Positions 1 to 8,696 of a DNA stretch of 64,000 bases are shown in pieces (position 1 is the stretch's first letter; each line of letters opens with the position of its first letter). The notes beneath the pieces are model-generated. The model saw only the letters and a program-made list of their open reading frames with translations, did not search any database and had not been told where the DNA came from. Origin of the DNA: Roseibium sp. MMSF_3544 (GTDB taxonomy: Bacteria > Pseudomonadota > Alphaproteobacteria > Rhizobiales > Stappiaceae); the NCBI RefSeq assembly GCF_030732845.1, contig NZ_JASHKA010000023.1, positions 28,356-92,355 of the forward strand, read 5' to 3'. Made by a program: the position numbers and the translations under genes.

Positions 1-339
1 CAAATACTTTTTCCTTATATAAGTTATTGGTTTTATTGGGTTTCATTTGTTGTTTTTTTCAAATGCAACAAATGCGCAACAAATACAAGAAATGAAGGCT
101 GGTGCTTCTTGAAGTTTTGTCTAAGGGCACATCAATTTAGAGATTGGAGAATTTTGTTGGTTGGGTGGCTGGCCGAGCAAAACCCTCGTTGGCCAAGGCT
201 ATTGGACTGTAGTAAACTGCCTTGCCGTTTCTACCCTTGATTGAATCCATGAGCCCGTCTTAGGATTGCTTTGAGCTTTGCCCGTGACCATCCAATCCGG
301 TCGCTCCAATAACACTTGAACTAACTACCCCACCGCCTT

Positions 340-368
340 AAGCCCGCCCTTCGGACCGGGCTTTTTCT
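340..368 (+). terminator. Rho-independent terminator
   Basis: The stem AAGCCCG/CGGGCTT is closed around a short loop containing CCTTCGGA and is followed at once by a run of T. This is a textbook intrinsic terminator on the + strand. The gene it serves is not identifiable in the window. Confidence 0.7.
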
Positions 369-444
369 CCTTGCAATCTTTGGTTGATTTTGTGACGTGT
401 ATTTACGGCCCGTTTTTTGGGCCTCTAAGCACAGCACTTACTTG

Positions 445-475
445 AAGGCTGCCCTTGTGGGTGGCCTTTCTTTTT
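445..475 (+). terminator. Second rho-independent terminator
   Basis: AAGGCTGCCC pairs with GGGTGGCCTT (two G-T pairs) around a TTGT loop, followed by TTCTTTTT. It lies about 80 bases after the first terminator in the same orientation, so the two act in tandem or end two short transcripts. Confidence 0.65.
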
Positions 476-818
476 GCCTGACTAGTCTATTTTTCGTGTA
501 ATGAATCGCGCACGATACTTCCTATCTTGCTGTTAATAATAGACTTTTGACTCAAAACAGGTGCGTTCCGAGCGCACATAACTCTCATAGAATGCCCCCC
601 ACTGGTGGTGCACTAAGGGCAACTTTCAACGACTGAGATTCCGATACTGAGTTTTCAGGAGTGTCGTCCAACGAAGGTGCGAGCCACCACGCCTGTTTGC
701 CTAGCCCCCAATTGACCGCAAAAAAGTAAGCCTTGCAAAGTGGAAACCCACCCGCTTGGATTGCGGATTACCAATGCCATAGGCTACAATTTTTCCATGC
801 AAACGGCAGTCTAATGCG

Positions 819-1205
819 ATGAAAATCAGAGATAAAAACCCCAATCGCCCTCCCTGGAGACCGCGAAAGATCGCTGCTCCTGAGGAGCTTATTGAATCCT
901 TCGTAGCATACGCAAAGGACGTAGAGGAAAATCCTTTCTACACCGAAAAAATTTTCATAGTCGATGGCGGTGTCTTGAAAGCGAATCTGCGGGTCGCTCG
1001 TCCCATGACTATCGCCGGTTTCTGCAACTTCCTCGGCGTGTCTTCTCAAGCATGGAGATACTGGCGCGCTAAGCGCAAAGATCTCGCTGAGGCAATAGAG
1101 ATTATCGACGGTGCAGTGTTTGCGCAAAAATTTGAAGGTGCTGCTGCAGGGATATTTAAAGCGAACATCATAAGCCGCGACTTGGCCCGCGGACATCAAT
1201 CATAG
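819..1205 (+). CDS. Phage terminase small subunit (gp3-like), isolated
   Basis: 128 residues resembling the P22 gp3-like DNA-packaging family, the small terminase subunit that recognises the packaging site and hands DNA to the large subunit. The family pattern is visible: an N-terminal charged stretch with WRPRKI, a helix ending in EENPF, then PMTIAGFCNFLGVSSQAW (helix-turn-helix-like), and the typical C-terminal block FAQKFEGAAAG followed by IISRDLA. The end is short: the chain stops about ten residues after IISRDL, where relatives usually continue. No large terminase, portal or capsid gene follows. It is either a phage remnant or part of a satellite that carries only a small terminase to redirect packaging. 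The start is the ATG at 819; no strong ribosome binding site is seen. Family assignment is from recalled motifs. Confidence 0.7.
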   Translation: MKIRDKNPNRPPWRPRKIAAPEELIESFVAYAKDVEENPFYTEKIFIVDGGVLKANLRVARPMTIAGFCNFLGVSSQAWRYWRAKRKDLAEAIEIIDGAVFAQKFEGAAAGIFKANIISRDLARGHQS

Positions 1206-1311
1206 CCCGAGACGTCCACTAGCAGCTGAAGCGTCGCCAGCCATTTGGTCTGGCTTGCGACGTAGTATTTTTATTTTGCCCAACGACCAGACAAAACCGC
1301 TTTTCGTCCAC

Positions 1312-2100
1312 TCAGTCTAAGCAGGTCCGTGAGCTTGTCTCTTCGTGGGCACCAATAAGGGTCACTTCTCTTACAAACTGTCGATTGTCTGCATCCACAA
1401 CATCCGCGACAGATGCGGTGATGCTGAGCTCGTTTGCCGGAATGTCATTGGGCGTTGTGTATAAGCCAATTCCGATTTCTCGTGACTCACCTGGATTTAT
1501 TCCGCCAGAGATTTTGTAGAAGCTATTGCCCTCTTCCCACGGCACTTGCCGATTTTGGGATTGAACTGAATAAGAAATGCGCACTGAAGACACTGGCCAG
1601 GACAAATTGTTAGTAACAGTCACTCGCAGCTGCCTACTCGACACATATTTCATGCGTTCAACCCGAGCATTTTTAACAGGCAAGGCGCTCATCAGACAAC
1701 GCTTCTTGCCTTCCTTATCGGCAACTTGAGATTTGGGTTCGGGTGTCGCTTTTCCAGCGTTTGGTGTTTTCAACCCTGCGGCTATGATTTCCGCGGCGGT
1801 CTTTCCGTCAACCATTGGCCGGATAAAGGCGATCACATCGGCCTGGGACAATTTAGATGCCCCGTTCTCGGCTTTCGGTCGCGCAAAAGCTTTTGGAAGA
1901 AGCGCAGTAACGGTGATTTTTGTCAGTGCCGCTTTAAACCTCTGCTGGTCTTCCGGCGACAGTTTGGACACAACGACGGCGATACTTTTTTCCATCGCCT
2001 CAGCAGAACTCGCATCTATCGTTTGTGCTCGAACCGAAAAAGACATCACTGTTGTAGCACCCACCAATATGGCTCCAGCAGTCAACACAGCCTTTAACAT
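1312..2100 (-). CDS. Secreted protein of unknown function (DUF6694-like N-terminus)
   Basis: 262 residues. A signal peptide (hydrophobic run to about residue 25, cleavage after VRAQ) predicts export; there is no lipobox cysteine. Residues 30-70 (IDASSAEAMEKSI, then LSPEDQQRFKAALTKI) resemble the start of DUF6694-type small exported proteins. The C-terminal half (about 150-255) reads as a beta-rich domain with a VTNNLSWPVSSVRISYSV segment like those of secreted immunoglobulin-fold domains, and ends with a lone cysteine. A GTG at 2109 is possible, but the ATG at 2100 is the better start. It stands alone, facing the terminase gene tail to tail. Function unknown; the DUF match is tentative. Confidence 0.6.
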   Translation of the reverse strand: MLKAVLTAGAILVGATTVMSFSVRAQTIDASSAEAMEKSIAVVVSKLSPEDQQRFKAALTKITVTALLPKAFARPKAENGASKLSQADVIAFIRPMVDGKTAAEIIAAGLKTPNAGKATPEPKSQVADKEGKKRCLMSALPVKNARVERMKYVSSRQLRVTVTNNLSWPVSSVRISYSVQSQNRQVPWEEGNSFYKISGGINPGESREIGIGLYTTPNDIPANELSITASVADVVDADNRQFVREVTLIGAHEETSSRTCLD

Positions 2101-2801
2101 CACGGCCACTCTTTCTACTCTTGATTGCGTTTCTCGTACAAGCTACTTATGTGTGATTTATTAAACAAACGTAAATGGTCAAAAATTTCTTTAAAATTCT
2201 GTTTTTATTCACCTTTTTAGATTTCACGAATAGAGCAACCAATTCACACGACAGACGCGTTAGTGATATCTGACGCTGTTGGGTTGGAGCAATTGAACGA
2301 GTTTGTGGCCACCTCCCAGCACAAACAGCTGCTTTACAAAAAAGCCCTAGCACTGAAACACCAGTTTCAAGCTTCAAGATCACTTAAGAGTGTTGAGACT
2401 CTGAATTACCGGCTCGTTTGTTGCCCTACCATTGTCCACTTTGCGCTTCCATTTCGGTCGCTCGCCGCATATTAGGCTGCGCCCGAAAGCAGACGTTCAT
2501 TTGAGGCGCAGCAAATTCACGGATTGGGCGGAGAGCGGACTTTTCCAGTGATTTGCATAATGGTCCGCTTTGCAAATGAATGTTATTTCGATCCGCAGAT
2601 GTGGACTCGCGCCACTAGGTATTTGCCCGCGTTGGGAGCAGAACAAGCCAAGAAACGCTGCTGCCCAAAAAGACACTTTTTGAAGCACTAGCGCCCAGAT
2701 TCACAGCGTCGTCTCATTGTAAGCAAGGTTCTTAGTGCACCTGACTTGCGCTCTGAAAATGACGTTTGCGGTCGTGGAAACGTGGCTCTCTTGCTGCAAG
2801 A
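2101..2801. other. Long intergenic region, possible degenerate repeat
   Basis: No convincing gene. Between about 2480 and 2700 the sequence has short GC-rich words such as GAGCGGAC and GAAAGCAGACGTTCAT, reminiscent of a dispersed non-coding element I associate with Rhodobacteraceae-type genomes; similar words recur near 10150-10350. Short open frames on both strands lack ribosome binding sites and sensible composition. Confidence 0.35.
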
Positions 2802-4169
2802 TTATTCGAGTATGGCACCTACGAAAGCGGCGATCGCAGCAGCATCCCAGCCGGTAAAGGCCTGTTCGCGACCATCTGCTAGCCGGACATAGAAGCCTGG
2901 CGTTCCTTGTATCCCAAGAGCGCGCATCGCGGCAGTGTTGATCCGCATTTCGTTCTGGTAGGCGTCGATCGCTTCCTGAGTGTTTGTCAGACCTGGCAAG
3001 ATTCCGAGTTTCTCAAGTTCGCGCAAGGCCCGCACGCCGTTTATCTGACCCCGCCCGACCATCAACGCGTGGTAGGCGCGGTTGTAATCGTCAGGGGACA
3101 CGAGCGAGAATGTGTGTGCCGTCGCTTCGCGCGAACCTGGCCCGATCAACGGCACGTCCACCGCGACGACGCGGGTGTTGTCGGGCAATTGCGCAAGGAA
3201 ACGACCCATCTGCCGGTGCGCGATCCGGCAGATGGAGCAGTTGAAGTCGAAGAATTTATAGATCACGAGATCGCCGTCTGGGTTCCCGAAATATCCGCCC
3301 CGCGCCTCGGCGGCGGCCAGCGCTTCGGCGATGATCGCCTGCGGGTCTTCGTCGGCGTCGGGGGCTGCGGTCACCGCCAGCGGCAGCGGACGAGTCTGTG
3401 CAACCGGTCGTCCGGCGATGCGGTCGTCGATCCAGGCCGCGATGGCCCGGCGCCCGGCTCCGCTGACAACGTGGGGGACGGCGAAGATCTGCAACTCAAC
3501 CGACAGGTCCGCGTCCGACAGCGCCGCGATTGTGGCGTCAAGCTCCTCGGCGCTGAACCGCGAGTCGCGGGTGCCATACCCAATAAGCACAGGAGCGCCG
3601 TTTTTGATTGTCCAGCCTTCGGCCCGCACTTCAGGCGGAAGGCCACCAGCGAACGCGATGTACCCCGCTGCAAGATCGGGGTGCGTCAGCGCAAGTCCGA
3701 GCGCCATCGACGCCCCTTGGCTGAAGCCGACGATATAGACTTGCGCCGGGTCCGCGCCAGTCTCGGTAACCAGTGCAGAGGTCGCGCTGGCGACCCATTC
3801 CGCATTCAAGCGCACGTCATCGGGGTCAACGGCGACAAAGCCAGAGCTGTCGTCAACCGGGTACCAAGCTCCGCCTCCGCCCTCTACGGGAACAGGCGCC
3901 TGGAGCGCAGCAAATGCGTGATCCGCTTGGGGTTCGACGTTGACAAGGGTTTCAATCTGCCTGGCATCCATCCCGTAGCCGTGAAGCCCGACAATCAGCG
4001 CGGCGCCAGGCATGTCAGCCTGGCGTATGATCCGGGCTTCGACTTCGCCGACTCCAGTTGTCAGCGTGACCGTCTCGGATGCCGACTGCGCTGTGGCACC
4101 GGTCGGTGCCACAGCAACGAGAGTAGCTGCCACGCCAAGTGCCATCAACATTGACTTGAATCTAAGCAT
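2802..4169 (-). CDS. Periplasmic alpha/beta hydrolase fused to a DsbA-like thioredoxin domain
   Basis: 455 residues with a signal peptide ending near GATAQ. Residues 30-260 form a phospholipase/carboxylesterase-type alpha/beta hydrolase: LHGYGMDA (oxyanion region), nucleophile elbow GFSQGAS, acid in YGTRDSRF and histidine in VPHVVSG, so the catalytic triad looks intact. Residues 275-455 form a DsbA/ScsC-like disulfide domain with the redox motif CSIC in FDFNCSICRIAH and the cis-proline loop GTPGFYV. The joining of these two domains in one exported protein is unusual. The start is the ATG at 4169, with AAGG eight bases upstream; a GTG at 4178 is less likely. It lies 17 bases after the SRPBCC gene and is probably cotranscribed with it. 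Its redox domain is a natural partner for the DsbD-like protein encoded at 6308-8371. The substrate of the hydrolase is unknown. Confidence 0.85.
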   Translation of the reverse strand: MLRFKSMLMALGVAATLVAVAPTGATAQSASETVTLTTGVGEVEARIIRQADMPGAALIVGLHGYGMDARQIETLVNVEPQADHAFAALQAPVPVEGGGGAWYPVDDSSGFVAVDPDDVRLNAEWVASATSALVTETGADPAQVYIVGFSQGASMALGLALTHPDLAAGYIAFAGGLPPEVRAEGWTIKNGAPVLIGYGTRDSRFSAEELDATIAALSDADLSVELQIFAVPHVVSGAGRRAIAAWIDDRIAGRPVAQTRPLPLAVTAAPDADEDPQAIIAEALAAAEARGGYFGNPDGDLVIYKFFDFNCSICRIAHRQMGRFLAQLPDNTRVVAVDVPLIGPGSREATAHTFSLVSPDDYNRAYHALMVGRGQINGVRALRELEKLGILPGLTNTQEAIDAYQNEMRINTAAMRALGIQGTPGFYVRLADGREQAFTGWDAAAIAAFVGAILE

Positions 4170-4186
4170 GTACAGCACCTTTGCGA

Positions 4187-5242
4187 TCAGGTCGGTGACG
4201 GGAACTGACGGGCGTAGGGCTCCCCGTTCTCGAGGAAGTACTTGAGATCGTCGATACCGAACCCGGCGAACATGTAGAAATTCGTCCGCGCGAATGCGAC
4301 GGCCTGCGGTGGAACACCAGGGGCGGTCTCGAAAACGATCGAAACCGTAACTTCAGAAGTGTTCTCGTCGATCGGTGCGACGCTCCACACTGCCTCGTTG
4401 GAAGTCACAAAGGGAGGCATGCCTTCTTCGATCGTGTAAGCATAGGTGAGATTGTCTTCGTCGTACCGTGTGATGATCTCGCGGGTCGCGCCACCAAGAC
4501 CGGGGATGAAGCAGGCGCGAACGTCGCCAACTTTCCCATCCGTGTCCTCAAATTCGATGGACTCGATCACGCTCGACCATTCGTGAGCGTTGGCGTAGTT
4601 CTCGGCAACCTCAGCCCAGACCTCCTGCGCCGACACGTTGAACACCCGGGTATGGGTGAGCGTCACGTCGGCAATTCCGGTGTGGGTACCCGCAATGTAA
4701 CCGCCCAATTCCGAAGCCAGGCTGGCCGCGGCGTTCGTGTAAAGCGCGAGATCCTCTTTGCTGGCCTGTCCATCATAATATTGCTGCCAGCTCACAACCG
4801 AGCCCTCGCGCTCTTCGGCAGGACGGACCTGAAGGACGCCAAGGTGGTTCGACAACCCCATCGGGTTACCGTCGGCCAGACTGTAGGCGAACGAAAGTTT
4901 GTCGGCGTCGTTGACATGGATGATCTCTTTGATCTTGCTACCGTCGGACAAGGTCAGATCGCGAGACATGCCGTCAGCGGCCATCATCGCGGCGTCCACG
5001 CCATCTACCACTTTGGCGACGTTGTCGGCATCTGTGACGAACGCAAAGACGTCCGCTGGCGAGGCGGCAAGTTCGACTTCAATTGTAAACTGCATCGGTG
5101 CCATGGTCAGTTCGTCGACCATAACCGCGCCGACGACACGCGGCGGCATTTCCTGAGCGACCGCAACAGGTGCGGTAGCCGCGAGACTTGTGGCAACGGC
5201 CACAATGGCGGCGGTTGTCTTGAGAGTAGAAATCAGGCGCAT
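4187..5242 (-). CDS. Secreted protein with two SRPBCC (START-like) domains
   Basis: 351 residues. A signal peptide ends at about residue 30 (PVAVAQ). Two lipid/ligand-binding-fold domains of the polyketide cyclase/START type follow: residues about 40-190 (beginning FTIEVELAASPADVFAFV) and 200-345 (LTHTRVFNVSAQEVWAEV). Both have the family opening, a strand followed by an A-S-x-x-x-V-[FW] helix. SRPBCC proteins bind hydrophobic ligands or act as cyclases; most are cytoplasmic, so export is notable. The ATG at 5242 has a strong AGGAGG site, which decides against longer upstream starts. It is the first gene of a two-gene unit with the hydrolase-DsbA fusion, divergent from the LysR gene, which probably controls it. 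Ligand unknown. Confidence 0.8.
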   Translation of the reverse strand: MRLISTLKTTAAIVAVATSLAATAPVAVAQEMPPRVVGAVMVDELTMAPMQFTIEVELAASPADVFAFVTDADNVAKVVDGVDAAMMAADGMSRDLTLSDGSKIKEIIHVNDADKLSFAYSLADGNPMGLSNHLGVLQVRPAEEREGSVVSWQQYYDGQASKEDLALYTNAAASLASELGGYIAGTHTGIADVTLTHTRVFNVSAQEVWAEVAENYANAHEWSSVIESIEFEDTDGKVGDVRACFIPGLGGATREIITRYDEDNLTYAYTIEEGMPPFVTSNEAVWSVAPIDENTSEVTVSIVFETAPGVPPQAVAFARTNFYMFAGFGIDDLKYFLENGEPYARQFPSPT

Positions 5243-5357
5243 GGGAAACCTCCTGGTTGGGTACCTGCGCACGAAAGCTACACCATTCGAATGTGCACCT
5301 CGTGTTCTGAATATGGGCCGAGCTGGACGAAAAATGGAACACCGGCTATGTATTGAA

Positions 5358-5372
5358 GTGTGACATCCACAC
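5358..5372. promoter_or_regulatory. Candidate LysR-type operator
   Basis: GTGTG-N5-CACAC is a perfect inverted repeat containing the T-N11-A pattern typical of LysR regulator sites. It lies 31 bases upstream of the LysR gene and within the divergent intergenic region shared with the secreted SRPBCC gene. A second palindrome, CATTCGAATG, lies at 5284-5293. Function is inferred from position and symmetry only. Confidence 0.4.
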
Positions 5373-5402
5373 ACGAACGAAAATACAGCCTCTTAGCCAA
5401 AG

Positions 5403-6311
5403 GTGATCTCCACGGTGTCTGTCGATTGGAACGATTTGAAGGTCTTTCTCGCCGTCGCGCGTGCGGGTTCGATTCGCGGTGCATCAGATAGCTTGAAGGT
5501 CGCGCACTCCACCGTGTCCCGCAGAATGGATGCGCTTGAATTTGCGTTAAAGACCCGACTCTTTGACCGGACGTCGGACGGCTTGCTGATAACCTCGGCG
5601 GGCGAAGACCTGCTTGGATCTGCGCGAACGATTGAAGAAACAATGCATTCTGCCGAACGGTCCGTCGCGGGACGGGACCGCGAGCTGTCCGGCGACGTCC
5701 GCTTTACTCTTCCGCTACCAATGGCCGTTTGCGTTCTGACCGACGACCTAGCCAGCTTCGTTGAGCAAAATCCACTCGTTAACCTGATCCTCGATATAAC
5801 CGAGGACCTTCTTGATCTGTCAAAGCGGGAAGCTGACATCGCAATGCGTTTTACATCGCAAGGCAATTCACCGCCTGACTACCTGGTTGGGCGCAACCTG
5901 GCGACTCAGGCGTCTTGTGCCTATGCCTCGGCCGGTTACATCGAGTCACATGTCTTTACAGGATCCGATCGAAACGGACGTTGGCTTGGATGGGATGACG
6001 TTGTCGAATATCCAAAATGGGTTCACTCGGCGGGGCTGGAGCCCATGCCAGTCACCGGCAGTTTCGACGACGTGTTTGTTCAGATGGCTTTTGCCAAGCG
6101 TGGCCTTGGTATGGCCTTTCTACCATGCATGATGGGCGACCTCGAACCGGGACTTCAGCGGGTACCCGGCGCACGACCGGTTCCGCATACTTCGCTGTGG
6201 GTTCTGACCCATCCGGACCTGCGGGACAGCGTACGACTTCGCAGCTTCCGCGAGTATCTGTACGACGCCGTTTCCGACAAGCTTGATCTCATCGAGGGGC
6301 GCGGCGCTTAA
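5403..6311 (+). CDS. LysR-family transcriptional regulator
   Basis: 302 residues. Residues 8-66 form the winged helix-turn-helix (DLKVFLAVARAGSIRGASDSL followed by HSTVSRRMDALE); the rest is a LysR-type substrate-binding domain that contains FAKRGLGMAFLP. Start is a GTG at 5403, or GTG 5415 with little effect on the domain. It is transcribed away from the secreted SRPBCC/hydrolase genes and overlaps the end of the convergent dsbD-like gene by four bases. LysR regulators usually control a divergent neighbour, so the SRPBCC-hydrolase unit is the likely target. The inducer cannot be read from sequence. Confidence 0.9.
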   Translation: MISTVSVDWNDLKVFLAVARAGSIRGASDSLKVAHSTVSRRMDALEFALKTRLFDRTSDGLLITSAGEDLLGSARTIEETMHSAERSVAGRDRELSGDVRFTLPLPMAVCVLTDDLASFVEQNPLVNLILDITEDLLDLSKREADIAMRFTSQGNSPPDYLVGRNLATQASCAYASAGYIESHVFTGSDRNGRWLGWDDVVEYPKWVHSAGLEPMPVTGSFDDVFVQMAFAKRGLGMAFLPCMMGDLEPGLQRVPGARPVPHTSLWVLTHPDLRDSVRLRSFREYLYDAVSDKLDLIEGRGA

Positions 6312-8371
6312 CCTTGCGCCTCCCGAAGGGCGTCTAGGACGGCTCCGCGGGTCAAAAGCTCAGGCAGCACGATCCCGTCCGGCGCGCCGGGCCCGTAGAC
6401 CACATTGAACGGAATGCCGTAGCGGCCGTGGCTCGTCAGATACGAAAGAATGCTATCGTCGCGCTGCGTCCAGTCGGCTTGCAGGGGCACGACTCCCTCC
6501 GCTTCCAATGCCGCGCGTACATCGCCGTCGCTGAGGGCAATGCGCTTATTGACCTGGCACGTGATGCACCAATCCGCTGTCACATCGACGAAGACGACCT
6601 CGCCCGCCGAGACGAGACGGTCTCGCTCCGCTACGTTGAATACTCCGAATTCGGCTGTTGCCACAGAGGAAGCACCGGGCTGCGGCGAGGTGATCACGCT
6701 AGGGCTGAACAACAGTGCCAACGCGACAATGGCAAGTGTCGCTCCGATGGCGCCGCCCCGGCCCTCCACCGACCGGCCTGTCCAAAGCGCCGCCCCCATA
6801 GCGACAAGGCCAACCGACACGACGATGGCAAGGCTCTGCCCAGAAACGCCAGCGATGACGAATAGAAGCCACACGGTCGTTGCAGCAAGGGCAAGCCCAA
6901 GCACCTTCTTCATTGTTAGCATCCACTTGCCGGGCTTGGGCATCGACGTCGCAAGTCGAGGGAACACAGCAACCAGCAGGAAGGGCGCGGCAAGACCGAC
7001 ACCGAGCGCCGTGAAAATAACGAGTATCTCGAACGTACCCGATGAAAGCGCGAAACCGATTGCTGTTCCGACGAAGGGCGCGGAACACGGGGTTGCGAGC
7101 AGTGTTGCGAAGACGCCCGTCAGAAAGTGACCCTTTAGCGTGTCGGAGTTGCCGATCTGCGCGGCTCCGGACATCCATTTTGGGAGCGGAATTTCGAACA
7201 TGCCCAGCAGATTGTAGGCGAACACCGTAACGATGACGGCCATGAAGACAAGGAAGTAGGGGTTCTGGAATTGAATGCCCCATCCGACCGCAACACCGAC
7301 TGATCGCAACGCGACAGCCCCAAGTGCGAGGACCCAGAACGAGGCGAGGATGCCCAAGGCTGACGCGAGAAAAGACAGCCGCACTCTCGCCGGGCTGTGC
7401 CCACCGTAAGACACGACCGAGAGCAGCTTCAAAGACAGCACGGGCAGCACGCATGGCATCAGGTTAAGGATCATGCCGCCGACAAAGGCGATCCCGACGA
7501 ATCCCAGAAACGCGGAAATCGAGATGCCGGTCGTTGCCTGGGCGAACGCCGCGGTGTTCAGGTGAGCTTCAAGACCGCGTGTGCCATCCACGATGGTGAG
7601 TGTCAGGTTTTTGCCCGCGAGGTCGGCGGGCGTCCCTTCAAACGTCTCGGCCTCTAGCGTTGCCGAAAATCCCAGCCCGTTTTCCTGCAACTCTATCATT
7701 GGCCTCGAAAACAGGATGTCTTCTGGTCCCTCCACGACCACGTCCGGAGAAGTCAGCGGGAAAACGGAATTAACGCGCACTGAGATGCCGTTGCCGGTGT
7801 CCGTGAGGGTGACGTCCTCCAGAGACAAACCGGATTGCGAACCATCGCCCGGAACCTGAGACTGGTAGAAGTCTATCAACTGCGCATCCGGGCCAGCGGT
7901 CGGCGTACCTGGTTCGAGTGTAAGAGAGACTGAGGCGACCTGCGGGACGCAAATTTCCTTGCAGAGCAGATAGTCTACCACCGCATTCAATTGAACGGGC
8001 TGTGTCGGATCTGGGACATTCACATTCACCGGAAACACGACGCGTTCGCCGTATCCAAAGGTGTCAAGGTCGAACAGCGAAAACCGATGCGGTGCCGGCC
8101 ATTGCATTTGGGTAGGTTGGGCGTTGTCCGAACCCGACCAATCCACCGTTACCGGATACCCCGCGTCGCCTGGGCTTCTCCAATAGGTTTTCCAGCCATC
8201 GACGAGCCGAATGTCGACGCCGACCTGAAGCGGCCCATCGGCTGGCGCTGCCGCTTGCGCCGCGATCAACCGCGCGCTGGACAAATCCAGATCCGTCCAG
8301 CCCTCATCCGCCTGCGCGGACAACCCTGAAAAGAGGGCAATCGCAACTGCAAACGACCTGAAAAACCTCAT
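6308..8371 (-). CDS. DsbD/ScsB-type thiol:disulfide interchange protein
   Basis: 687 residues. A signal peptide (cleavage after SAQA) leads into an N-terminal DsbD-alpha/DsbC-like domain with a cysteine pair in CKEIC. A CcdA-like membrane core (about residues 290-560) carries cysteines in LMPCVLPVLSLK and ATPCSAPFVG. A C-terminal thioredoxin domain has CITC in DWCITCQVNKR. Such proteins carry electrons from cytoplasmic thioredoxin to periplasmic partners. The long N-terminal region favours the ScsB branch, whose usual partner is a DsbA-like ScsC; the hydrolase-DsbA fusion nearby could be that partner. The start ATG at 8371 has AGGAG upstream. Transcribed away from the small-peptide/SRPBCC genes. 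Confidence 0.88.
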   Translation of the reverse strand: MRFFRSFAVAIALFSGLSAQADEGWTDLDLSSARLIAAQAAAPADGPLQVGVDIRLVDGWKTYWRSPGDAGYPVTVDWSGSDNAQPTQMQWPAPHRFSLFDLDTFGYGERVVFPVNVNVPDPTQPVQLNAVVDYLLCKEICVPQVASVSLTLEPGTPTAGPDAQLIDFYQSQVPGDGSQSGLSLEDVTLTDTGNGISVRVNSVFPLTSPDVVVEGPEDILFSRPMIELQENGLGFSATLEAETFEGTPADLAGKNLTLTIVDGTRGLEAHLNTAAFAQATTGISISAFLGFVGIAFVGGMILNLMPCVLPVLSLKLLSVVSYGGHSPARVRLSFLASALGILASFWVLALGAVALRSVGVAVGWGIQFQNPYFLVFMAVIVTVFAYNLLGMFEIPLPKWMSGAAQIGNSDTLKGHFLTGVFATLLATPCSAPFVGTAIGFALSSGTFEILVIFTALGVGLAAPFLLVAVFPRLATSMPKPGKWMLTMKKVLGLALAATTVWLLFVIAGVSGQSLAIVVSVGLVAMGAALWTGRSVEGRGGAIGATLAIVALALLFSPSVITSPQPGASSVATAEFGVFNVAERDRLVSAGEVVFVDVTADWCITCQVNKRIALSDGDVRAALEAEGVVPLQADWTQRDDSILSYLTSHGRYGIPFNVVYGPGAPDGIVLPELLTRGAVLDALREAQG

Positions 8372-8529
8372 CGGACCACTCCTGTTCTCAGATAACTGCA
8401 CACATCCTAACGGACCAACTTCAGACCAACATCCATCATTTTTGGAACTGACCGGTGCAAAATTGAGCATGGCGTAGATGAAGCCAAGCCCCCACCTTGG
8501 CGTCATCGATAATCAAAGGAGTTACGGCC

Positions 8530-8649
8530 ATGTCCAAGCCTTCGCTCATATCAGTTGAGCTCAAGACATCCGACACCGCCGAAGGTGCCGCAGCGGGTAT
8601 GGCGGGCTATGCCCTGTCCGATGACGATCTCGCGGAAAATGCCGCATAA
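8530..8649 (+). CDS. 39-residue peptide gene
   Basis: A short frame with a good ribosome binding site (AAAGGAG, about seven bases before ATG) encodes 39 residues, beginning MSKPSLISVELKTSD and ending LSDDDLAENAA. It lies 47 bases before the SRPBCC gene on the same strand and diverges from dsbD. The ending resembles the tail of leader peptides of the nitrile-hydratase/Nif11 type (LSDEEL-like followed by small residues), but nothing follows that would be a core peptide. It has no cysteine and no membrane segment. It could be a real small protein, an orphan leader, or a translated upstream element regulating the next gene. Translation is plausible; function unknown. Confidence 0.5.
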   Translation: MSKPSLISVELKTSDTAEGAAAGMAGYALSDDDLAENAA

Positions 8650-8696
8650 GCGCGTGTCGCGCGCACCTCACCCTTAAACCTAGAAGGAACAAAAAC

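Larger units (their letters stand above)
1..818. other. Gene-poor AT-rich left end
   Basis: I find no convincing gene here. The first 120 bases are strongly AT-rich with several CAACAAAT-like words. Two rho-independent terminators (listed separately) read on the + strand, so a + strand transcript should enter from the left, but no reading frame ending just before them looks coding. The composition differs from the GC-rich core and suits mobile DNA. Confidence 0.5.

Noticed and set aside
2147..2688. Several short frames on both strands
   Set aside because: No ribosome binding sites, no coherent composition, and they lie in what looks like decayed non-coding repeat.
2907..4154. Long open frame opposite the hydrolase-DsbA gene
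   Set aside because: It is antisense to a gene with intact catalytic motifs and arises from GC-rich codon bias; no domain or ribosome binding site.
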